Shown here in pieces: positions 15,244 through 20,508 of a stretch of DNA of 20,508 nucleotides. The notes beneath the pieces were generated by a model. The model had not been told where the DNA came from. It searched no databases and saw nothing but the letters and a program-made list of their open reading frames with translations. Origin of the DNA: a virus; IMG/VR virus record IMGVR_UViG_3300035179_000437, positions 1 through 20,508 of that record, one strand, 5' to 3'. The position numbers and the translations under genes were made by a program. How positions within the stretch are numbered: position 1 is the stretch's first letter; each line of letters begins with the position of its first letter.

Positions 15244-17291
15244 CATTCTTCCCCTATTTCGGGATAGGTCCCGCATAAGCAGTTGCATATGTTTCCGGCG
15301 GACCCTTTCGGATCCCCCGGATATTGGAGCTCCTCTCCGCCCACGATGAATGCCTCCTCAAGGAGTATCGGGTTATCCGAGTACCTCCGGTCCGCATCCA
15401 TGTGTTCCTGGCGCGAATCCTTGACAAACGAGCAGAGCCAGCCCTTGCGCTCGACGAACGGCATCTGCTTATAACCCTCGAGGTTGCCATAGTTCTCGAC
15501 TTTTCCAGTCTCCGTTCTTGCGATCCGCTCCGCCCTCGAGATTGAGAGATCCTTGAACTTCTCCCAGAGTTCATGGCTGAGATCTTCGACTGTCCAGTCC
15601 TCGGCCTCCGCCTTCTCGATCATTTCGAGCATCTTCTTGACGGTCTCTTCGTTTATATACTTTGCCGAGTTCATGACTAGGCGCTCGAGCTCTTCCTTAA
15701 GCTCTTGCGTGAACTCGAATCGACCGGCCTCCTTCATATCCTGAGCGATATCATAGAGTTTGCCTTCCGACACATCCATCCCGGCGTCGCCAGCTTTCTT
15801 GAAGAACCAAAGATAGTGTGGCATAAACGTCTTGATATATTCCTTCATCTCCTTGTCCTGGGAGAAAAGTTCAGTCTTGTTGATATATACTAGGCCGGTG
15901 GCCTGCTCTATTTTCTCCCTGATCTCCCTAGCCTGTTTTCTAAGGAAGGACTCGACCCTCGACTTGAATGACTTCTCTTTGGCGGTTATCCTTGAAACAA
16001 AGTTTTTCCAAAGGAGATCCTTTCGCTCAGGTACTTTCCAATAGCCTTTTGTCAAAAGTGCCTTTTTTATTTCGATTTTCTTTTTACTTTTGCCTTGTAG
16101 GCTAGGCAAGGTCACAGGGGTCAATCCCATCGGGATATAGATGACATTGCCCGCCTCTCCAATTTCCGAATATCCACAAGCAGCTAATTTCTGATTTAAA
16201 CTTAGCCACCAGGCTTGTGCCATCCTATTATAGGCTTCATTGCGTTTTTGCTGTAAGGCGTCTATTTGGTCAAGATTAAGATCGAGTAATAAATTGTCCC
16301 CAAATTTCGGCGTGAGCCAATTATTCAACTCATCCCGCACCCAGTATGCCAAGGGGATGATCGTTTCCATGTAGAGGGCGAGGCGAGCTTCCTGATAATT
16401 CGAATAGGTTTTATTTTCCGAATCCCCTATAAGTTCAGGTGCAATTCCATAAACACGGCAGATCTTGCGCGTGGTCATTTTATCCGCATTTAGCCAGTCC
16501 ATGTCATGCGGCGATATTGAGTTCTGTTTCCAGTCGATATCCCCGCCCGCAAGAATTAACGGCTCCCCAGCCTTTTCTGATCCGGAATATTTCTCTTTTA
16601 TGCGTTTTGCCACGATATTAAACTCGTCTTCTTCCAGTTTCCCCTTGATAATGAATGCTCCTGGGGGACGGCAGTCGTTTTTCAAAAGGTTCGCATTCCA
16701 CTCCTGAGCGAGAATCGAGATATCGATTCCCCTCATGGCAACTTCCATCGGACTCAATCCATAGAAGTCATTAGTGGGATGAAAGAACTTTAAGTGGAGG
16801 ATTTCGTCGAAGTTAAAATCCGTCTTTTCTCCTCCAACCGTATATCTGTAACCTTGGATGAACTGCTTCGAGTTACCAGCAAGTACCTGCATTCGATCTG
16901 GCCGGAGTGCATAAAGTTCTTTTGGCGGGCCACTATTTGGCCCGACTGATTCGATATAACTATTTCCTGCAATGAGTAAGAACCTGATTGCCCTATCGAT
17001 GAACTTCTTGCCGCCGTCCTGCGGATTCGGTCGCCTCATAAGGTCCAAAAGCTTGTGGATTTCAACCTCCTTGCGACTTCCATCTTCCTGCTTCTGATAA
17101 AGAAGCCATGGAATCTGTGCTGTTGTCTCCGCAATTAGTTTTATGCAGGCGTAAGCATCCATACATGATTGATATCCGGCCCTGGCAAATCCCGCATAAT
17201 CTTTTTTGGTCCAGATGACCTTTTCGGCCATCGTCATCAAGATTGCGCCCCAGGTCCGGCTCTGCTTCTTAAGAAAATTAAATATGCTCAT
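15243..17291 (-). CDS. Portal protein fused to MuF-type head morphogenesis domain
   Basis: 682 residues. Residues about 35-400 are an HK97-type portal (PF04860 class): CIKLIAETTAQIPWLLYQ, RRPNPQDGGKKFIDRAIRFL, GNSYIESV and LHLKFFHPTNDFYGLSPMEV. The portal forms the twelve-part ring through which DNA enters and leaves. Residues about 440-682 are a helical linker then a MuF-like domain (PF04233 class): RAERIARTE (586-594), GNLEGY, H630, YPGDP (657-661) and GSAGNICNCLC (663-673). MuF is usually a separate gene after the portal. Here there is no stop between them. The fusion would fix one MuF domain to each portal subunit. The start overlaps the terminase stop (ATGA) with only a weak AAGAG site, so translation is coupled. 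Confidence 0.92.
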   Translation of the reverse strand: MSIFNFLKKQSRTWGAILMTMAEKVIWTKKDYAGFARAGYQSCMDAYACIKLIAETTAQIPWLLYQKQEDGSRKEVEIHKLLDLMRRPNPQDGGKKFIDRAIRFLLIAGNSYIESVGPNSGPPKELYALRPDRMQVLAGNSKQFIQGYRYTVGGEKTDFNFDEILHLKFFHPTNDFYGLSPMEVAMRGIDISILAQEWNANLLKNDCRPPGAFIIKGKLEEDEFNIVAKRIKEKYSGSEKAGEPLILAGGDIDWKQNSISPHDMDWLNADKMTTRKICRVYGIAPELIGDSENKTYSNYQEARLALYMETIIPLAYWVRDELNNWLTPKFGDNLLLDLNLDQIDALQQKRNEAYNRMAQAWWLSLNQKLAACGYSEIGEAGNVIYIPMGLTPVTLPSLQGKSKKKIEIKKALLTKGYWKVPERKDLLWKNFVSRITAKEKSFKSRVESFLRKQAREIREKIEQATGLVYINKTELFSQDKEMKEYIKTFMPHYLWFFKKAGDAGMDVSEGKLYDIAQDMKEAGRFEFTQELKEELERLVMNSAKYINEETVKKMLEMIEKAEAEDWTVEDLSHELWEKFKDLSISRAERIARTETGKVENYGNLEGYKQMPFVERKGWLCSFVKDSRQEHMDADRRYSDNPILLEEAFIVGGEELQYPGDPKGSAGNICNCLCGTYPEIGEE

Positions 17292-18484
17292 GCTACTCTT
17301 ATCTCTAATTTATGATGCAGTTTCCAATTAGCCAATGCCATGGCGATGACACAATCGTCATGATATCCTTCGGGTGCTGAATAATGTACAAGGCCTGACT
17401 GCCCTATCTGGTATTCAAAGATCTCGAGCTCATTTGTTTGCACGGGATCATCCAGAATGTTAATTATCTTCTTCTCAAAAGAAAGCATAAGGAATTCAAT
17501 GAGTTTTTTCTTTGAATCGAGTGTAAATTTATATCCTTCAATATTGAGGCCGGCTCGCAAAAGATCATCATAAATGGGATCCCCGATCCCAGTTGAATCA
17601 ATCAAAGCTTGGGCCTTATATTTTTGGCAGATCATGATGATTCGTTGCTTTTGGACCGCCCAATCAAGGATATTAAAACGATCAAAAAATACTTGATTTG
17701 ATTTATTATCCAAAATCGAAAGCACGGTAAAATCTGTGAGCCGCGCAATATCAAGACCAGCATAATATCTTTTTCCTTCTTTCGGATCTTCCGGTTTGGA
17801 ATTGGCGCATTCCCTGACATTCCTGAATACTCCGGCCTGGTTTTCAAGGAACTCGGCCAGATATTCTTGGCTGAATACATCCATGGGAAGGCTTTGCCTC
17901 GCCTGCTCAATATCATCAGCAGGAACCTTTGGGTTATCTGAAGTCGGGAATTTCCAGGATTTAAACGCTTGTTGCAGGGGATCCTTTCCTCTGGTCCAGA
18001 GATCATAGAACCAATTTTTCCCTTTGGGAGTTGAGAGAAAAAGTACGCGGCCCGCCGTATCGGAAATCGCCGGCCTTATTATTTCCTCAAAAACCTCTCT
18101 TTTAACTCTAGCCGCCTCATCCACCACGACTCTTTTCAATCCCTCGCCACGCAAATTCTCATAATTGTCGGCGCTTTTAAATTCCAATGACACGCCATTG
18201 ACAAATTCTATTCTTAGTTCCGTATCGGATTTTGATTTTATAGCTTTATCAGCTCCGCCCTTTTTAGCAGCACTCAAAAGCCGGCGATATGCCATTTTGC
18301 TTTGAGCATAAATCGGTGCTATCCACCAAATTGGCCCACCTTCTTTACAGGCACCTTCAAGCGCCCAGTTTAAGCCAACCAAAGACTTGCCCCAGCGTCG
18401 GCCGGCGTCAACCGTGAGAAATCGATTAGGAGAAGAAAATATTTCTTTTTGAGTTTCGCGCGGAGAAAAGCCTATGATCTTCAT
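17288..18484 (-). CDS. terL: Terminase large subunit
   Basis: 398 residues. This is the ATPase-nuclease that pumps DNA into the prohead and cuts it. Visible motifs: Walker A GRRWGKS (28-34), Walker B VVVDEA with D122 and E123, coupling motif LSTPKG (150-155), and nuclease acidic residues D245 (GLDIA), D296 (LIDSTG) and D376/D377 (YHDDCVIAMALA). All key residues of both domains are present, so it looks functional. It is on the short side for the family (usually 400-550), with a compact linker. The start overlaps the small-terminase-like gene by four bases with GGAAAAG just upstream. Confidence 0.96.
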   Translation of the reverse strand: MKIIGFSPRETQKEIFSSPNRFLTVDAGRRWGKSLVGLNWALEGACKEGGPIWWIAPIYAQSKMAYRRLLSAAKKGGADKAIKSKSDTELRIEFVNGVSLEFKSADNYENLRGEGLKRVVVDEAARVKREVFEEIIRPAISDTAGRVLFLSTPKGKNWFYDLWTRGKDPLQQAFKSWKFPTSDNPKVPADDIEQARQSLPMDVFSQEYLAEFLENQAGVFRNVRECANSKPEDPKEGKRYYAGLDIARLTDFTVLSILDNKSNQVFFDRFNILDWAVQKQRIIMICQKYKAQALIDSTGIGDPIYDDLLRAGLNIEGYKFTLDSKKKLIEFLMLSFEKKIINILDDPVQTNELEIFEYQIGQSGLVHYSAPEGYHDDCVIAMALANWKLHHKLEIRVA

Positions 18485-18795
18485 TCTTTTCCATTCATTC
18501 CATTTTCATTGCCAAAATCGAAGCTTAAAAGATGAGAAATCTCTCCACTATGGCTCACATCAAGAGAGATAAGTTTAGGAAAAATATCTGAATAAAAAAT
18601 TGTCTTATTTTTTTCACTTTTTCTGGCCCAGGTTTCCATACCTTTCCATCCACCGAGAGCTTCAAAAACCTTTTCGATATTTTCTTTGGCTGTCCGTTTA
18701 AATTTATTCGGCACACCTTTTGGTCGCCCAGGTCCAGGAATCGGAAGTCGGCTTGCCGGATTTGCTTTATCAATGGTTTTTGTAACCTGCTTCAT
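18481..18795 (-). CDS. Terminase small subunit-like protein
   Basis: 104 residues directly before the large terminase and overlapping it by four bases. GPGRPKGVPNK (21-31) followed by a helical section (KENIEKVFEALGGWKGMETW, then FYSDIFPKLI) matches a family of short proteins found beside large terminases. They are thought to act as the small subunit in recognising phage DNA. The basic Arg-Pro-Lys-Gly stretch looks DNA-binding. The C-terminus is acidic and likely flexible. It has no standard helix-turn-helix that I can see clearly. Function is inferred from position and pattern. Confidence 0.75.
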   Translation of the reverse strand: MKQVTKTIDKANPASRLPIPGPGRPKGVPNKFKRTAKENIEKVFEALGGWKGMETWARKSEKNKTIFYSDIFPKLISLDVSHSGEISHLLSFDFGNENGMNGKE

Positions 18796-18962
18796 CTTTC
18801 TATTTTCACCTTTACTTCATCTTCAGCCGACATGATTCGATTTAATCCGGCGATTGTCTCTTCATCAGCATTGAACTCTAAAAGCAATCTGCCTCCTCGA
18901 TCCAGAGATATAAGCGATTTAATTTCTAACTTTTTCATGAGCGCGGAAAATTTAATTTCCAT
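18792..18962 (-). CDS. Unrecognised 56-residue gene filling the gap before the terminases
   Basis: ATG at 18962 opens a frame of 56 codons to TGA at 18794-18792. The protein starts MEIKFSALMKKLEIKSLI and ends EDEVKVKIER. It overlaps the stop of the upstream membrane gene by 11 bases and the small-terminase-like start by an ATGA junction. That chain of overlaps is typical of real genes here. It is otherwise the only non-coding stretch in the cassette, about 150 bases. The sequence is mixed charge with one beta-like run (GGRLLLEFNAD) and two short helices. An inner ATG (18938) is possible. No function can be given. Confidence 0.6.
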   Translation of the reverse strand: MEIKFSALMKKLEIKSLISLDRGGRLLLEFNADEETIAGLNRIMSAEDEVKVKIER

Positions 18963-19173
18963 TAAGTTTTCTTTCTATTCGTTCGATGCCTTTTTCGACA
19001 TTTTCGGTTCGAGCTTCAAGGTTAGCTAATCTTTCCCCATGTTGAGCACATGGATGATATGAGCTAGTTGGATTCCCTTTTTTCTTTCCATTTTTATTTT
19101 CGATGATCTTAAATGCTATCAATACTGCCTGGACAAGCGTGAGAATAATTAACCACGCGTATTTTTCGAACAT
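18952..19173 (-). CDS. Small membrane-anchored coiled-coil protein, lysis cassette
   Basis: 73 residues. One membrane helix is near the N-terminus (YAWLIILTLVQAVLIAF, about 5-21), then a Lys-rich linker, a Cys-His segment (YHPCAQH) and a coiled coil (RLANLEARTENVEKGIERIE). Its start shares one base with the stop of the gene before it (TAATG). Short phage proteins with this plan occur in lysis regions, as holin-like or hemolysin-like partners. Orientation with the helix first differs from XhlA-type proteins, where it is last. Function is inferred from neighbours: two other membrane genes and a peptidase. Confidence 0.65.
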   Translation of the reverse strand: MFEKYAWLIILTLVQAVLIAFKIIENKNGKKKGNPTSSYHPCAQHGERLANLEARTENVEKGIERIERKLNGN

Positions 19174-19904
19174 TATTTTTTATTCCCAAAGAGCAGATAA
19201 AGACCTCCGGCCGTCACGGCTACGGCAAAGCCCCCGATCGAAAATTTGAGCCATTTCGCCTGCCGCTCTGATTTCTTGAGAATATCGGCATAGGAAATTT
19301 GGATTTGGCTATATTTTTGCTTGATTTCATCACATGTCTTCAAGGCATTTTCGTCATTGATTATAGCGGTATTAAGCGAATTTATTTGTTTATCTTTGCC
19401 TTCGATTATTTTAAGCAGGATTGGTTCTTTTACCAAAGTAAAATAATCTGCATCCGAGAGTCGAAGCAAATTTTTCTTTGCTCCCATCAAAGAAAATTGA
19501 ACTCCAAAACGATTCTTCCAAATATCGGTTTCTGAAAGTGATAGTTTTGCCCTTGTCTCAATCAATACTTCATCGGCGGTCATCTTTTCAATTAGTCCCT
19601 TTTGCTGCTCATTCTCGATTTTTATTTTTTTGAGTTGTTCTTCGAGCTCCTTATTTACCTTTGCCTGTTTCTCCGCATTTGCCTTTTCGATCATAGCAGC
19701 GTTCATCCAGTTCAGTTGCGCTTCATTCAGGTTCTTGATATCTGATTCACTCTGTTTTAGTTTCTCCTCAAAATTCTGTTTCTCCACTTTGTAGGCGGCA
19801 CTTTGCCTAAGATTTTGAATAAAACTCAAAAGTATAATGAGAATAAGAATGCCTATTATCAGCCAGGCAAATTTTCTCAGCTGATCTAGGATTTTATTTA
19901 TCAA
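19173..19904 (-). CDS. Coiled-coil protein with membrane helix at each end, TTG start
   Basis: 243 residues when started at TTG 19904, seven bases after GGAGGG. An earlier in-frame TTG at 19976 has no ribosome binding site and would overlap the previous gene by 83 bases. One membrane helix lies at about 12-28 (FAWLIIGILILIILLSF) and one at about 221-239 (FSIGGFAVAVTAGGLYLLF). Between them is a long charged coiled coil, rich in Lys and Glu, with one Cys. Both ends thus lie on the same side and the coil on the other. The family is not recognised. It may be a spanin-like or holin-partner protein, or a membrane-anchored structural factor. It fits the lysis cassette only by neighbourhood. Confidence 0.68.
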   Translation of the reverse strand: MINKILDQLRKFAWLIIGILILIILLSFIQNLRQSAAYKVEKQNFEEKLKQSESDIKNLNEAQLNWMNAAMIEKANAEKQAKVNKELEEQLKKIKIENEQQKGLIEKMTADEVLIETRAKLSLSETDIWKNRFGVQFSLMGAKKNLLRLSDADYFTLVKEPILLKIIEGKDKQINSLNTAIINDENALKTCDEIKQKYSQIQISYADILKKSERQAKWLKFSIGGFAVAVTAGGLYLLFGNKK

Positions 19905-20106
19905 CCGTTTGCCCTCCAATTTCAGAATTAAATCTCTCTGTTTTTTGCGCAAGACGTTTGCCCGCATATCCACCAAAGATCAGGCCGACGGCAGTCGAGA
20001 ATGTGGTATATGGTGAATTTGGATAGAAGGTAGTCCAGATGAAGCCTATGAAGATCAACGCAAGGACGATCAGGAAGGCTTGCCAGGTTCGGATTGTCGC
20101 CTTCAT
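19894..20106 (-). CDS. Holin-like protein with two membrane helices
   Basis: 70 residues, with GGAGAGG eight bases before ATG and three bases after the peptidase stop. Two hydrophobic helices are visible: WQAFLIVLALIFIGFIWTTF (about 8-27) and a more polar TFSTAVGLIFGGYAG (about 34-48). The tail is basic and charged. Size, two helices and adjacency to a peptidoglycan peptidase fit a class II-type holin, which would make membrane holes to release the lysis enzyme. No family motif is recognised, and small membrane proteins can be mistaken for holins. The stop overlaps the next TTG start by 11 bases. Confidence 0.62.
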   Translation of the reverse strand: MKATIRTWQAFLIVLALIFIGFIWTTFYPNSPYTTFSTAVGLIFGGYAGKRLAQKTERFNSEIGGQTVDK

Positions 20107-20109
20107 TTC

Positions 20110-20493
20110 TTATGCCTCTCCATAAAGCCAGATTACGTTTTGAGGCAGCGTCTTTGAAACATCGACATGAAGAAAATTTTTGCCGATTCCGAATCTTCGG
20201 ATGCCCAATGAATAAAATACTTTAATTAACGAAAATCTTTCCTCGGCAAAATAGCAACGAAGATCAACGGCTTCACCAATACAATGAGCAGAATTCGGAA
20301 CGCCACCAACTTCTTGATTATGTTTTTGGCAGCGATAACCGGAATCTATTATGATCGGCCTTTGTATAAGCAATCTGGCAGATTCAAGAATACTCAAAAG
20401 GCCGGAATCGATATAGACTTTTCCGCAGCAAGGACAGGTAAATTCTTGATCGCTAAAAAATGATTTTTTAGATTCTTCTGCAGTGCTCGACAT
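20110..20493 (-). CDS. M15-type peptidoglycan peptidase, probable endolysin
   Basis: 127 residues. The sequence has the M15 zinc-peptidase signature: SGYRC (51-55), VGGVPNSAHCIGEAVDL with zinc ligands H70 and D77, and FLHVDV with H109 as the third ligand. Such enzymes cut D-amino-acid links in peptidoglycan stems. A CPCCGK segment (20-25) near the N-terminus looks like part of a metal site seen in related phage members. No signal peptide is seen, so export would need a holin, which lies directly downstream. The frame stays open to the window edge with no clear ribosome binding site at ATG 20493, so the true start may lie outside. Alternative role: a structural, tail-associated peptidase. Confidence 0.85.
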   Translation of the reverse strand: MSSTAEESKKSFFSDQEFTCPCCGKVYIDSGLLSILESARLLIQRPIIIDSGYRCQKHNQEVGGVPNSAHCIGEAVDLRCYFAEERFSLIKVFYSLGIRRFGIGKNFLHVDVSKTLPQNVIWLYGEA

Positions 20494-20508
20494 TCTGCGT
20501 TCAAGATA

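Noticed and set aside
15244-15288. Upstream extension of the post-portal gene to ATG 15288
   Set aside because: It would overlap the portal gene by 46 bases and read through its Cys-rich end, while ATG 15243 has AGGGG at seven bases.

Overview
The window is a block of tailed-phage (Caudoviricetes) structural genes, or the same block in a prophage. Every gene I accept lies on the minus strand, so transcription runs from high to low coordinates. The gene set is siphovirus-like: an HK97-type head plus a long tail with tube, tape measure and frameshifted chaperones. No tail sheath gene is present. Many genes overlap by 1-4 bases (ATGA or TGATG junctions) and many have GGAGG-type ribosome binding sites, so the host is a bacterium. 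The sequence does not show which one, and there is no integrase or repressor in view to decide the lifestyle.

In transcription order, 20493-18792 is a lysis-like, membrane-rich cassette. It holds an M15-type peptidoglycan peptidase, a two-helix holin-like protein, a membrane-anchored coiled-coil protein that probably starts at a TTG codon, a one-helix protein, and a 56-residue gene of unknown role. The packaging genes follow: a small-terminase-like protein, the large terminase, and a portal fused to a MuF-type head morphogenesis domain (18795-15243). Four small genes (15243-13799) come next: one unknown, a collagen-like protein, an Ala-rich fibre-like protein and a beta-rich protein. They look like capsid surface accessories. 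Two of them share a C-terminal motif.

Next is the head core: a prohead protease with extra Cys/His-rich domains, an HK97-fold major capsid protein with its own N-terminal scaffold segment, and a probable decoration protein (13730-10446). A 74-base gap then holds two mutually exclusive RNA hairpins. One of them buries the ribosome binding site of the next gene. The connector and tail-completion genes follow (10371-8345), then the tail tube, the two-frame tail assembly chaperones with a -1 slippery site A AAA AAT, and the tape measure (8306-4692). Last are a tail-tip protein with a carbohydrate-binding-like domain inserted in it and a giant fibronectin type III protein that runs off the left edge.

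The genes together would package DNA (terminases, portal), build and mature the capsid (MuF, protease, capsid, decoration), join and assemble the tail (connector, completion, tube, chaperones, tape measure) and bind the host surface (insert and FN3 proteins). The least ordinary signals are the hairpin switch with overlapping micro-ORFs near 10379-10449, the multi-domain protease, the shared C-terminal motif on adjacent surface proteins, and the nested sugar-binding-like insert. No tRNA, CRISPR array, insertion sequence or reverse transcriptase was seen. Apart from the ends of genes, no stretch longer than 80 bases lacks coding sequence.
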